64,000 nucleotides of DNA from Demetria terragena DSM 11295 (GCF_000376825.1 NZ_AQXW01000004.1:1302001-1366000), one strand, 5' to 3'. Counted from the stretch's first letter, positions 1 to 15,279 are shown. A program made the numbers and translations. Notes: generated by a model not told the origin, from the sequence alone.

Positions 1-3127
<3,127 letters not shown>

Positions 3128-3241
3128 GTTTGCTGCCTTCTTTCATATGACGTGAAGTCTGAAATCAGTTGAATGTCAGTGATATTCGTGTGGTGCCGAC
3201 CTCTCCCGGTGCGCCCGCTGTGGGGCGCACCGGGTCTGAGA

Positions 3242-6727
<3,486 letters not shown>

Positions 6728-6933
6728 CGAAGGGTCCTTCCAGAGCCATAATGAGCGGCGGTCAGCGCGTCTTGTGACTCTGATCAGCCCTCATCCGAGG
6801 CCCGCGAGGCGCGGACACCACGGAGTCTCAGCTTCCACATCGACGGCTCCCGTTGCGACGAGGTCGCTTCCGGGCGCGTCAAAGATTGTCACTGAGAGCG
6901 AAGGTGAGTGAGCACAGGACAGCGCAAAGCGAC

Positions 6934-6962
6934 AGCATACCGATATATGGGCAGCATGTCTA
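6934..6962 (-). promoter_or_regulatory. Candidate rpoBC promoter
   Basis: On the minus strand there is TAGACA, then exactly 17 bases, then TATGCT, matching sigma-70-type -35 and -10 boxes at five of six and four of six positions. It would give rpoB a leader of about 200 nt. This is inference from sequence alone. Confidence 0.45.
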
Positions 6963-6964
6963 GC

Positions 6965-7015
6965 CGGTGCTGTCAAGCACCGTGAGCCGCGTTCTGCACC
7001 CCCGTGAGCCGCGTT
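6965..7015. repeat. Small hairpin and 13-bp direct repeat in the rpoB/protease gap
   Basis: The 456-bp gap 6728-7183 contains no supported gene. It holds a perfect 7-bp inverted repeat with a 4-base loop (CGGTGCT/AGCACCG, 6965-6982). Two copies of CGTGAGCCGCGTT follow at 6981-6993 and 7003-7015, a 22-bp period. They lie just upstream of the candidate rpoB promoter and about 170 bp before the first protease gene, so they could be a regulator site for either. No function can be assigned. Confidence 0.5.
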
Positions 7016-7183
7016 GCGCAGCATGCTCCCCCGACATCCCAGGCTGCGTCAAGGATCCGCGCGGAAAACACCAAATCTAGAGGGAATCGTGACCCGCAGA
7101 AGAGAGTGGCGAGGTCACACTGTCGATGGTCACCCACCACCCGGCATGACCGGCCGCCCCTTGTCACACCTCAGGAGACTGTC

Positions 7184-7915
7184 ATGAAGGTCCACGCTAT
7201 CGGCGCCATCGCCGCGGCTCTCGCGCTCACCGCCACCACGGCATCTTCGTCGTCAGCCGTTGATGACCCGAGGCGCATCGTCAACGGCTCTGTCGCCACC
7301 GACAACCCGGGTGCGGTGTCCCTGTTCGTGACGGACCAGTTCGGTCTGTATGGCAATCCGAACCGGTCCCTCGCCTGGTGCACAGCGACGCTGCTGGACG
7401 CTGACTCGGTCCTTACGGCTCGTAGTTGCGTCGACGACTCCGGCCTGCCCCTCAACTATCTGCGCATCGGGTCGATGCGGCTCGGTGGGGGCACGACCCA
7501 CGGAGCATCAGATGTTGTCTCGCACGGCAGCGCCGACCTCGCGGTCATCACGTTGAAGAAACCGGTGTCCAACCCGAACACCGCCACCTTGGCCGACAGC
7601 GCACCTGCAGTGGGCGACACGACGACCGTCTACGGCTGGGGACGCACCGAGTCGCCAGCCGAAGGAATGCCCTCCAAGTTGAAGAAGTCCAGCTCACCGG
7701 TCACGAGTTTGAGCGGCCAGGACCGATACGGCGGCACCGCCATCGTGACCGACGGCGGTGACGGTTCCGCGTGGATGGGCGACGAGGGCGCGCCGCAGGT
7801 CAACGATGCGGGCGAACAGGTCGGTGTCTACTCACAAGGCGGCTACGACAGCCCGCAGAACTTCGCATCGGTTTCGGACCACCTGGACTGGATCAAAGAC
7901 GAGGCTGGCCTCTAA
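7184..7915 (+). CDS. Secreted trypsin-fold protein with lost catalytic residues (pseudoprotease)
   Basis: A 243-aa member of the chymotrypsin/trypsin S1 family, first of five tandem paralogs. A signal peptide covers about residues 1-25, and a short propeptide ends at Arg31 before IVNG. The catalytic Asp is kept (SADLAV, D118). The His of the usual TAAHC motif is Ser81 (TARSC), and the catalytic Ser of GDSGGP is Glu201 (GDEGAP). The protein should therefore be inactive as a protease while keeping the fold. The reading frame is full length with a signal peptide and an RBS (AGGAG, 7173-7177), so it does not look like a decaying pseudogene. A binding, decoy or inhibitory role is inference. Confidence 0.88.
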   Translation: MKVHAIGAIAAALALTATTASSSSAVDDPRRIVNGSVATDNPGAVSLFVTDQFGLYGNPNRSLAWCTATLLDADSVLTARSCVDDSGLPLNYLRIGSMRLGGGTTHGASDVVSHGSADLAVITLKKPVSNPNTATLADSAPAVGDTTTVYGWGRTESPAEGMPSKLKKSSSPVTSLSGQDRYGGTAIVTDGGDGSAWMGDEGAPQVNDAGEQVGVYSQGGYDSPQNFASVSDHLDWIKDEAGL

Positions 7916-8036
7916 TCTCCTGGACCCCGAATGCCGGGAAATCCGGACTAAACCTTTACCGTCACCAAACCCTCGGTAGATCGAATGCGACCTACGTTGA
8001 AGTCCATCGTTTCGTCCAATGCACGAGGAGATCACC

Positions 8037-8723
8037 ATGAAATTCCGCACGCTCACCGCAGCAGCCGGCGCTCTCGCGATGACTGCCGTTCTCGCTCCGA
8101 CCGCTCACGGCGTCGATGACCCCGGCCGCATCGTCGGCGGTTCGGTCTCGACGCAAGACCCGGGAGCCGCATCGCTCCACGTGGTCATCGAGGGCCAGGT
8201 GACCTTCTGGTGCAGCGCTTCGGTGCTCGACGCGAACTCGATCCTCACCGCGGCGCACTGCGTCGACCAGAAGGAGGACCATGTTCGGGTCGGCTCCCTC
8301 AACAAGTTCAGTGGCGGCACGAAACATCGCGTCTCGAAGGTCGCCGCCCACCCCAGCACTGACCTCGCGGTGCTCACGCTCGCGACTCCGATCGCCAACC
8401 CCAAGACCGTTCGGTTGGCGACCACCAACCCCTCCGTCGGTGACACCAACACGCTGTATGGCTGGGGCGGGACGACGCCTTCCGGTACCAACGATTCACC
8501 GGTCCTCAAGCAGGCGAATGTGCCCGTCACCAATGTGTCCCGCGGCTACATCACCTCGGGGGTCGGCAACGGCTACGCCATCTTCGGTGACTCCGGCGGC
8601 CCCCAGTTCGACCGCGCTGGCAATCAGGTCGGCGTGTGCTCCGGTGGCCATCCTGGGGAGGATCAGTCGTACGTATCGGTGTCTGACCACCTTGGCTGGA
8701 TCAAGTCCAACGCAGGGCTCTGA
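8037..8723 (+). CDS. Secreted trypsin-like serine protease (S1 family)
   Basis: A 228-aa secreted endopeptidase. The signal peptide is about residues 1-25 and the propeptide ends at Arg31 before IVGG, so tryptic cleavage would activate it. The catalytic triad is H74 (TAAHC), D109 (STDLAV) and S186 (GDSGGP). The ATG at 8037 was chosen over one at 8019 because GAGGAG sits 6-12 bases upstream and the signal peptide starts there. It is the second of five tandem paralogs and is followed by a strong hairpin terminator, so it is probably transcribed separately from the next gene. Confidence 0.93.
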   Translation: MKFRTLTAAAGALAMTAVLAPTAHGVDDPGRIVGGSVSTQDPGAASLHVVIEGQVTFWCSASVLDANSILTAAHCVDQKEDHVRVGSLNKFSGGTKHRVSKVAAHPSTDLAVLTLATPIANPKTVRLATTNPSVGDTNTLYGWGGTTPSGTNDSPVLKQANVPVTNVSRGYITSGVGNGYAIFGDSGGPQFDRAGNQVGVCSGGHPGEDQSYVSVSDHLGWIKSNAGL

Positions 8724-8742
8724 CCTGGTCTAATCCGTACCT

Positions 8743-8779
8743 CGTTGGCCGGGCACACCATGGGTGTGCCCGGCCAACG
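8743..8779 (+). terminator. Hairpin terminator after second protease gene
   Basis: Perfect 17-bp inverted repeat with a 3-base loop (arms 8743-8759 and 8763-8779), about 20 bp after the stop codon. There is no U-tract, as is common in actinobacteria. Confidence 0.85.
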
Positions 8780-8872
8780 CGTATCCAGACGAAGTCTTGG
8801 ATCCTTCCTGACCCGCTCTTGAAGAACTTCTGCCTACCTTGAATGAGTCCACCACAATCAAGGAGATCCCTC

Positions 8873-9583
8873 GTGAAGACTCGAATTCTGGGCGCCGCCA
8901 CCGCGGCCCTCGCAGCCACCGCACTCGCCGCCCCTGCCGCTCAGGCCGTTGACGGCCCGGACCGGATCGTGGGAGGGAGCGCCAGCACCTCCAGCCCAGG
9001 CGCCGCAGCCCTGCACGTGATCTCACCCAGGACTGGCCAGGAGGTATTCGGGTGCAGCGCAAGCATGCTCAGCCCGACCAAGGTTCTGACGGCCCGTCAC
9101 TGCACTGACGGATACCAGGAGACCCACGTCCGCGTCGGCTCGCTGAACCGATCGTCTGGCGGCACCAAGCACAACGTCGCCAGCGTGGTCGAACACCCCT
9201 CTACGGACCTCGCCATCCTCACCCTCGCCACGCCGGCGAGCGGCACCAAGACTGTGAAACTGGCGACTGCTGACCCTCAGGTCGGCGAGACAAACACGCT
9301 GTATGGCTGGGGCCGGACCGCTTTCGAGTCCGACTCATCGCCGGTGCTCAAGCAGGCGAACGTTCCGGTGCAAGGCACCAACTCCACGCCCGCCTACGGC
9401 GGTAAGGGCATCAAGTCGGGCGTCGGCAACGGGCACGCCTGGAAGGGTGACTCCGGCGGCCCGCAGTTCAACGCAGCTGGGCAGCAGGTTGGCGTCTGCT
9501 CGATCGGTGGCTTCGGCGTGTACCAGGTGTATGTCTCGGTGGCGAACTACCGGTCGTGGATCACCTCGAACGCCGGCCTGTGA
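8873..9583 (+). CDS. Secreted trypsin-like serine protease (S1 family)
   Basis: A 236-aa secreted S1 endopeptidase, third of five paralogs. It starts at GTG 8873 with AAGGAGAT just upstream; an earlier ATG at 8843 would add ten residues before a clear signal peptide and was rejected. The signal peptide ends near residue 25, and the propeptide VDGPDR precedes IVGG. The catalytic triad is H76 (TARHC), D112 and S194 (GDSGGP). Upstream it shares a GTCTTG-N-CTGACC element with the next gene. Confidence 0.93.
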   Translation: MKTRILGAATAALAATALAAPAAQAVDGPDRIVGGSASTSSPGAAALHVISPRTGQEVFGCSASMLSPTKVLTARHCTDGYQETHVRVGSLNRSSGGTKHNVASVVEHPSTDLAILTLATPASGTKTVKLATADPQVGETNTLYGWGRTAFESDSSPVLKQANVPVQGTNSTPAYGGKGIKSGVGNGHAWKGDSGGPQFNAAGQQVGVCSIGGFGVYQVYVSVANYRSWITSNAGL

Positions 9584-9606
9584 GTTAGCTCTTCACCGCT
9601 TTCCAC

Positions 9607-9640
9607 AATGGTCGGGCACCCCAGGGGGTGCCCGACCATT
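9607..9640 (+). terminator. Hairpin terminator after third protease gene
   Basis: Perfect 16-bp inverted repeat (arms 9607-9622 and 9625-9640) 24 bp after the stop codon. Confidence 0.85.
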
Positions 9641-9804
9641 CGTGTTGCGTAGGGGGCCGGACATTCTTGCCGCACCGGCAAATACTCATACGAGGTCTTG
9701 AACTTTCGCTGACCTACGCAAGAGAAACCGGAATCTATGTTGATTTCAGGCCGTGGTCTACACCGGCGACGGCCATCCCTACAGATCACCAGGAGATAGT
9801 TCTC

Positions 9805-10503
9805 ATGAAGAAATTCGCCTTGGGAGCCGCCACCGCAGCGCTCGCGATCACCGGCCTCACCGTCCCGACCGCGTCGGCAGTTGATGGTCCCGATCGCATC
9901 GTCGGTGGAACCACGGCTACCTCTAATCCGGGCACCGTTGCTCTCTTCGTCAACGGCGCTTACAACTGCACCGCGACCTTGCTGGACTCCAACTCAGTCC
10001 TGACCGCAAAGCACTGCATCGGCAACGGTTCGGCCAGCGCGCTCTCCTTCCGCGTCGGCTCACTCAGCAAGGGCTCCGGGGGAACGATCCACAAGGCGAG
10101 CAAGGTGACGTGGCACTCCGCCGACCTGGCCGTTGCGACGCTCGCCACCCCGGCCACCGGAGCCCCGACCGTTCGCCTGGCCACCGCACGCCCCGCAGCA
10201 AACGAGACGAACAAGATCTTCGGTTGGGGAGGGACGACCTGCGCTGAATTTCCTCCGTCGCCAGCCACGCTGAAGACCGCCAACGTACGAGTTCAGAGCC
10301 TCACGTCCGACAACTACGGTGGCATCGCCTTCAAATCGACCGGCATCAACGGCACCGCATGGAAGGGCGACTCCGGCGGCCCGCAGTTCAATGCGGCTGG
10401 TCAGCAAGTTGGCGTCGCGTCCACCGCCGACTGCTATTCGGTGCAGAACTACACCTCGGTTCCTGACTACCGCTCCTGGATTACTACCCAGGCTGCTGGC
10501 TGA
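9805..10503 (+). CDS. Secreted trypsin-like serine protease (S1 family)
   Basis: A 232-aa secreted S1 endopeptidase, fourth of five paralogs. The ATG at 9805 follows AGGAG (9791-9795) and begins the signal peptide MKKFALGAATAALAITG. The propeptide VDGPDR is followed by IVGG. The catalytic triad is H70 (TAKHC), D107 (SADLAV) and S190 (GDSGGP). Extra cysteines near residues 146 and 210 are shared with the fifth paralog, making these two the closest pair in the array. Confidence 0.93.
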   Translation: MKKFALGAATAALAITGLTVPTASAVDGPDRIVGGTTATSNPGTVALFVNGAYNCTATLLDSNSVLTAKHCIGNGSASALSFRVGSLSKGSGGTIHKASKVTWHSADLAVATLATPATGAPTVRLATARPAANETNKIFGWGGTTCAEFPPSPATLKTANVRVQSLTSDNYGGIAFKSTGINGTAWKGDSGGPQFNAAGQQVGVASTADCYSVQNYTSVPDYRSWITTQAAG

Positions 10504-10522
10504 CCCACCCGGTTCACATCGC

Positions 10523-10565
10523 AAAGCGGTTGCCTGGTCGCTCGCCTCGGCCAGGCAACCGCTTT
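10523..10565 (+). terminator. Hairpin between fourth and fifth protease genes
   Basis: Perfect 15-bp inverted repeat (arms 10523-10537 and 10551-10565) with a 13-base loop. It ends only 13 bp before the ribosome binding site of the fifth protease, leaving no room for a separate promoter. It may be an attenuator or an RNA-processing site rather than a full terminator. Confidence 0.75.
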
Positions 10566-10593
10566 GTTCGCCGCACAGAAGGAGATCCGCCAC

Positions 10594-11325
10594 ATGAAGG
10601 TACGCCCTCTCGGTGCCGCTGCCAGCGTCATCGCGCTCACCGCACTTCTCGCGCCAACCGCCGACGCAGTCGACAAGCCCGATCGCATCATCGACGGCAC
10701 TATCGCCACCAGCACCCAAGGCTCGGTCGCGCTCCATGCGAAGGACGTAACCGGAATCGTCGGGCCGGCCGGCGACGTCATCTTCAAATGCTCAGCAAGT
10801 CTGGTGGACGCCGACACAGTGCTCACCGCTCGACACTGCGTCGATGATGATCGGTTCCCCACCGACCACCTGCGGGTCGGCTCATTGAAGCGGGCGTCCG
10901 GCGGCACCGTTCATCAGCCATCCAAGATCGAGATTCATCCCGGTGCCGACCTTGCAGTCATCACGCTAGAAACCCCGGCTCAGGGCGCACCAACAGTGAC
11001 TCTCACGAGTGAACGTCCCCCGATCGGTGAGACGAACCCGATCTATGGGTGGGGGAAGACCAGTTGTTCGGAGCCGGAGCCCTCGCCGGTGCTGAAGACC
11101 GCGAATGTTCGGTTCACTGGCATCACCAGCGACTACTACGGCGGGATCGCTCTCGGATCGACCGGCATCAACGGCACGGCCTGGCAGGGCGACTCCGGTG
11201 GCCCGCAGTTCGGCGCCTCTGGGGAGCAGGTCGGCGTGGCGTCGACCGCAATCTGCTCCGAGACTCAGGCGTACACCTCGGTCGCCGACTACCGGACGTG
11301 GATCACTGACCGGGCCAACGGCTGA
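10594..11325 (+). CDS. Secreted trypsin-like serine protease (S1 family)
   Basis: A 243-aa secreted S1 endopeptidase, last of five paralogs. The ATG at 10594 follows AAGGAG (10579-10584); an upstream ATG at 10564 lies inside the preceding hairpin and was rejected. The signal peptide ends near residue 25, and the mature N-terminus after Arg31 is IIDG instead of the usual IVGG. The catalytic triad is H81 (TARHC), D119 and S201 (GDSGGP). It is probably co-transcribed with the fourth paralog. Confidence 0.92.
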   Translation: MKVRPLGAAASVIALTALLAPTADAVDKPDRIIDGTIATSTQGSVALHAKDVTGIVGPAGDVIFKCSASLVDADTVLTARHCVDDDRFPTDHLRVGSLKRASGGTVHQPSKIEIHPGADLAVITLETPAQGAPTVTLTSERPPIGETNPIYGWGKTSCSEPEPSPVLKTANVRFTGITSDYYGGIALGSTGINGTAWQGDSGGPQFGASGEQVGVASTAICSETQAYTSVADYRTWITDRANG

Positions 11326-11331
11326 GTTCCT

Positions 11332-11808
11332 TTACCCCCGCGGATAGCCACGTCGCACGGCGCGCTCCAGGATGCCCAGCGTCGCTTTGAGATTCGCCTC
11401 GGAGATCACCGGGAAGATGCCCAGATCCTTGAAGTCTTGGGAGGCCCGGCTCCAGTCGTAGTAGGAGGTGACCCTGGTGGCCTGGGACTCCGGTTCGAGC
11501 CGGTAGCCGAACACGTGGCCGATCGGTGGTTTGACCGTGCCGATGATGCTCCAGGCGATGTCGCGGCCCGACTCGAAGGCCTCGATCACCACCGTGACGT
11601 CGTACTGCCCCATGGGCATATCGCCCAAGGACTCCCGGTCCATGTGCACCAGGAAGGTGTCGCCCACTGCCGACACCGGAGCACCTTGGGCACCCTGCAA
11701 CATGCCGGATGCGTCGATGGCGACGTGCCCGTCCGGGTCGCACAGCACCGCAAAAATATCGTCCGCCGGAAGTTCCATGACGCGCTGCACTTCGATGCGT
11801 TCAGTCAT
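11332..11808 (-). CDS. SRPBCC (START-like) family protein
   Basis: A 158-aa cytoplasmic protein starting MTERIEVQRVMELPAD, with the N-terminal strand and helix pattern of polyketide cyclase/START-like ligand-binding domains. It probably binds a hydrophobic ligand; the ligand is unknown. The ATG at 11808 was chosen because the family signature begins there. Upstream in-frame codons run through the rplL terminator. It lies tail to tail with the last protease and downstream of rplL. Confidence 0.75.
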   Translation of the reverse strand: MTERIEVQRVMELPADDIFAVLCDPDGHVAIDASGMLQGAQGAPVSAVGDTFLVHMDRESLGDMPMGQYDVTVVIEAFESGRDIAWSIIGTVKPPIGHVFGYRLEPESQATRVTSYYDWSRASQDFKDLGIFPVISEANLKATLGILERAVRRGYPRG

Positions 11809-11843
11809 GGACGACAACGTACAGCGAGCCATGGTCCGGGCAT

Positions 11844-11886
11844 GCCAACGGCGCGTGCCCCTGGTTAAGGGACACGCGCCGTTGGC
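11844..11886 (-). terminator. rplL terminator
   Basis: A 14-bp inverted repeat (GCCAACGGCGCGTG and its complement) about 57 bp downstream of the rplL stop. It ends the rplJL transcript before the SRPBCC gene. Confidence 0.75.
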
Positions 11887-11942
11887 GTCGGTGAGGCGCT
11901 TACGCAGCACCGTCACCGGGTTGCCGCCGAAGCGGCAGGGTC

Positions 11943-12329
11943 TTACTTGAGCTCGACGGTGGCGCCGGCGCCCTCGAGGGCTTCCTTTGCCTTCTCCGCG
12001 GCGTCCTTGTCGACGCTCTCGAGGATGGGCTTGGGGGCGCCATCCACGAGGTCCTTGGCTTCCTTCAGGCCGAGAGAGGTCAGCGCACGGACCTCCTTGA
12101 TGACCTGGATCTTCTTGTCACCGGCAGCAGTGAGGATGACGTCAAACTCGCTCTGCTCCTCGGCAGCAGCAGCGTCGCCGCCGGCTGCCGGGGCTGCACC
12201 GGCGACGGCAACGGGGGCCGCGGCGGTGACGTTGAAGGTGTCCTCGAACTCCTTGACGAACTCGGAGAGTTCGATCAGGGTCATTTCCTTGAAGGCCTCA
12301 AGGAGCTCGTCAGTGCTGAGCTTCGCCAT
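11943..12329 (-). CDS. rplL: 50S ribosomal protein L7/L12
   Basis: A 128-aa stalk protein that recruits translation GTPases. The N-terminal dimerisation helix region [18 protein letters not shown] is followed by an Ala/Pro/Gly-rich hinge at about residues 35-55. The conserved C-terminal domain contains [20 protein letters not shown]. It is 90 bp downstream of rplJ in the same transcript, the usual pairing for stoichiometric stalk synthesis. Confidence 0.98.
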   Translation of the reverse strand: MAKLSTDELLEAFKEMTLIELSEFVKEFEDTFNVTAAAPVAVAGAAPAAGGDAAAAEEQSEFDVILTAAGDKKIQVIKEVRALTSLGLKEAKDLVDGAPKPILESVDKDAAEKAKEALEGAGATVELK

Positions 12330-12419
12330 GGTGGCGTCCTTTCTATTGCGTTCGAACGGCTAGGCCGCTCGTGCCGTGAGTGGCGGTTGATGGTGGTGCT
12401 GTCTGATCCGCGTCGCGGA

Positions 12420-13016
12420 TCAGGCGTCGTCGCCACCCTCGGCGACGTCGGTGCTCTCCTCGGCCGGAGCCTCGGATGCTGCGGCCGGGGCCGCGGGTCC
12501 TTCTGTCTCGACCTTCGCGCGCAGAGCGTCGACCACACGGGCCGTCTGCGAGAGCGGTGCGGAGAACAGGTAGACCGCCTGGCTGAGCTGGGCGTTCATC
12601 GCCCCGGCCAGCTTGGCGAGCAGCGTCTCGCGCGACTCCAGGTCGGCGAGCTTCTTAACCTCGTCAGCAGTCAGCGGGTTGCCATCCAGCACCGCGCTCT
12701 TGATGACCAGGTTGGGGTTGTCCTTGGCGAAGTTACGCAGACCCTTAGCCGCCTCCACCGGGTCACCGGTGACGAAGGCGATTGCCGACGGGCCTTCCAA
12801 CTGCCCGTCGAAAGCGGTCACACCGGCGGCCGAGGCTGCCCGTGCGGTAAGCGTGTTCTTCACCACGGAGTAAGTCGCGTGCTCGCGAAGAGATTCACGA
12901 AGAGTCGAGAGCTGGCTCACTGACAATCCGCGGTACTCCGTCAGCACGGCCGCAGTCGATTCACGGAACTTCTCCGTGAGATCGGCAATCGCTGCGTCTT
13001 TCTGAGCGTTCGCCAT
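12420..13016 (-). CDS. rplJ: 50S ribosomal protein L10
   Basis: A 198-aa stalk base protein that binds 23S rRNA and L7/L12 dimers. The start is ATG 13016 ([18 protein letters not shown]) with GGAAGGAGG upstream; longer in-frame extensions enter the leader RNA and were rejected. The C-terminal helix that carries L7/L12 is followed by an acidic Ala/Glu-rich tail (about residues 175-198). Expression is likely autoregulated through the leader described separately. Confidence 0.97.
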   Translation of the reverse strand: MANAQKDAAIADLTEKFRESTAAVLTEYRGLSVSQLSTLRESLREHATYSVVKNTLTARAASAAGVTAFDGQLEGPSAIAFVTGDPVEAAKGLRNFAKDNPNLVIKSAVLDGNPLTADEVKKLADLESRETLLAKLAGAMNAQLSQAVYLFSAPLSQTARVVDALRAKVETEGPAAPAAASEAPAEESTDVAEGGDDA

Positions 13017-13112
13017 GCGGGCCTCCTTCCGGGTGAGGCCGGTCGTCCAGGCCCGGACATGAAACGAGCCCCGGCGCAGATGCGCGGGGCTCTCAGCACG
13101 AGTTCGTGCGGT
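13017..13112 (-). promoter_or_regulatory. Probable L10 leader of rplJL
   Basis: Untranslated leader immediately upstream of rplJ. It holds a long hairpin (GAGCCCC paired with GGGGCTC, continued by GCGCA/TGCGC, 13066-13092) and a second small one (CACGA/TCGTG, 13097-13108). L10 leaders bound by the L10-L12 complex are known in bacteria. The assignment rests on position and foldability, not a covariance match. Confidence 0.5.
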
Positions 13113-13283
13113 GTACGCGATCCACCCGAGGGCGGCGTACGGCCTGCTCACCTGCGCTGGTCGCCCGCTCCTGGCGGAACCTTCTGTCAACACGGGTGTG
13201 TCAACAACCGGCGGTCATTGGTGAGGTCAGACTACGGCGAGGGTGGGCGAGGCACCAAATCGGCAGCTCGCCCACCATCGCGC

Positions 13284-15092
13284 CTACTTCAGGTCACCCT
13301 TGTCCGTGCGCGCTACGGGGATCTCGATGGAGGTGTCCTGCACCGCGACCTTCATCGTGGCACCGGCCGCGGGGCGGACGGTGAATTCCTGGTCGCCCTG
13401 AAGCACCACCAGGCCGAGCTTCGAGCCAGCCTTCACGGTCGTATGGATCGGTTGGAGCTTGACGTCGACCGTCACGTCCTTGCCGCGCTTCAGTTCCTTT
13501 TCCCGGCTCACCGAGGACGCATTGCGAGGGTCTGCCCAGCCACGGGAGATGACCCGAGCCGTGCCATCCGGGAGGTACTCGACGAGCGCCGCCGTGAGGT
13601 TGGCGCGCTTGGCGTCGAAGGAGGCACGGATCCGCGCGGACGGGGATCCGGTGACCAGCACGTCACTGGGTAGGGCGTCGGTGGCAAACGCCAGGCGGTG
13701 TGGCGAGGTGGTTGCTTTGGCGAGGTCCGCGACGGTGATCGCAGCATTGTCCGTCACCGTCTGCGAACCCTTGGCCTTGCCAGCACTAGTCCCCTTCCGG
13801 TTCAGCATGCCGATGGCGTTGCCGTCGCCACTCGCTTTTAGCCGTACCGAACCCGACCCGGGCACCGGCCACGTGCGGTGTCGCTCTAGTTGCCTTTGAC
13901 CGTTCACGACGTACGTCTGTGGCTGCTTCTCCACCCCGTTGCGGTGGTTCCAGAGGTAGCGGCTGAACCAGCGGTTCATGAGCTCATCAGTGGGTGGGCC
14001 GCCGTGCCCGCCCTGGTGGAGATAAATCTGCCGCGGGACGCCCTGTTTGCCCAACTCGCGATAGAGGTTCACCGCCTGATCCGGCATCACATTGCGGTCG
14101 TTCAGGCCATGCGAGATCAACGCCGGTGTGTGGAACTTATGCGCGTCCTCGAGGTAGTTGCGGTCCTTCCAGAACCTGGTGTAGTCACCGGTCACCCGAT
14201 CTTGCTTCTTCGCCAGAGAGGACAGCACGCCCTGACACACCTCGGGGTTCTTCCGGGTCGTCACGGCATCGGCCAGCACATCGGCGTCTTCTCCTTGAAA
14301 GCCGCCTGGCGCGCGCACCGCGCCCTGGGATCGGTAATAGCCGTACCAACTGGAGATGGCTGCGTCGGGCACGATGGCCTCAAGGTTGGCGACCCCCGCG
14401 CTCGCGGCGGCGATCGGCAACGTTCCGTTGTAGGACGTGCCCGTCATACCCACGCGCCCTGTGGTCCACGCCGGCTTCTTGAGGCGCTCACCCCCGCGCT
14501 GCTCGGAGTAGGCCTTGCCCTTGCCGGCAAACCACTCGATCACCGCTTTCGCCGCGAGAGTCTCATTGCGATCACCGGTCGTCGCGCACCCATCGGATAG
14601 CCCACTTCCCGGCGACTCCATCTGGGCAACGGCGAATCCCCTTGTGACCCAGCGAGACTCAAACGATTTACTGATGATCGGAGTGGTGTTACCTGGCTTG
14701 AAAACGGGGGTCTTAATCCGCGACTTCGGGGGCTGTCCCAGCGGGTGATCAACTGACCAGTTCTCTGCCTCGGCCAGCCCGGCAAAGTACGGGCTGTCCT
14801 GGAGAATGATCGGCACCTTCACGCCAGCATCTCGAGACTCCTTGGGTCGGGCGAGGCTGACGTGGATCCGGTCGGGCCGACCGTCACCGTCGCTGTCGGA
14901 ACGGCCCTCCACCCAGAACTCCTGGCGCTCCCACGTGGTGGCGTCCTTGTCGAAAACATCCTGGCTCAGACCATCTTTGAAGACTGGCCCATCAGATTCA
15001 GGCGCCGCCGACGCCGCGATAAGCGCGGGCGTCATCAGGCCCATGCATACGAGTGTGGCCAACGTACGGCCTGGGGCAGAGCGAGGGGTCAT
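13284..15092 (-). CDS. Secreted Xaa-Pro dipeptidyl-peptidase / CocE-NonD family hydrolase (S15)
   Basis: A 602-aa exported alpha/beta-hydrolase with a signal peptide at about residues 1-30. The nucleophile is S220 in GTSYNG, the acid D332 in HGLND, and the base H363 in QGGHGG, all in the order of family S15. The C-terminal beta-sandwich (about 440-600) is typical of X-Pro dipeptidyl-peptidases, which release X-Pro dipeptides from peptides. The ATG at 15092 follows AGGAG; a longer frame lacks an RBS. It sits between rplJ and a divergent fdhA-like gene, and fits a proteolytic, peptide-using lifestyle together with the trypsin array. Confidence 0.88.
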   Translation of the reverse strand: MTPRSAPGRTLATLVCMGLMTPALIAASAAPESDGPVFKDGLSQDVFDKDATTWERQEFWVEGRSDSDGDGRPDRIHVSLARPKESRDAGVKVPIILQDSPYFAGLAEAENWSVDHPLGQPPKSRIKTPVFKPGNTTPIISKSFESRWVTRGFAVAQMESPGSGLSDGCATTGDRNETLAAKAVIEWFAGKGKAYSEQRGGERLKKPAWTTGRVGMTGTSYNGTLPIAAASAGVANLEAIVPDAAISSWYGYYRSQGAVRAPGGFQGEDADVLADAVTTRKNPEVCQGVLSSLAKKQDRVTGDYTRFWKDRNYLEDAHKFHTPALISHGLNDRNVMPDQAVNLYRELGKQGVPRQIYLHQGGHGGPPTDELMNRWFSRYLWNHRNGVEKQPQTYVVNGQRQLERHRTWPVPGSGSVRLKASGDGNAIGMLNRKGTSAGKAKGSQTVTDNAAITVADLAKATTSPHRLAFATDALPSDVLVTGSPSARIRASFDAKRANLTAALVEYLPDGTARVISRGWADPRNASSVSREKELKRGKDVTVDVKLQPIHTTVKAGSKLGLVVLQGDQEFTVRPAAGATMKVAVQDTSIEIPVARTDKGDLK

Positions 15093-15279
15093 CGCGATCT
15101 CCTGGGTTGGTGGATGCGCATAGCCTGCCCTCTTTGCGACCCGCACGTGCGAAATTGCGGCCATCCCTTGTCGGGGAACGCGGCCGGGTCTAATGTCCGA
15201 AACATCAGCGCCCACCGCGTCCAGGCGATTACCGGACCTGGGTAGTTTTTGGGCGGTCTGCACTCAATGAGGAGCGCAA

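Noticed and set aside
6965-6982. The 7-bp hairpin as a terminator
   Set aside because: No gene ends near it on either strand; it lies between two divergent starts.
7184-7915. The first protease gene as a pseudogene
   Set aside because: The frame, RBS, signal peptide and propeptide are intact and only active-site residues are changed, so it is annotated as a coding gene.
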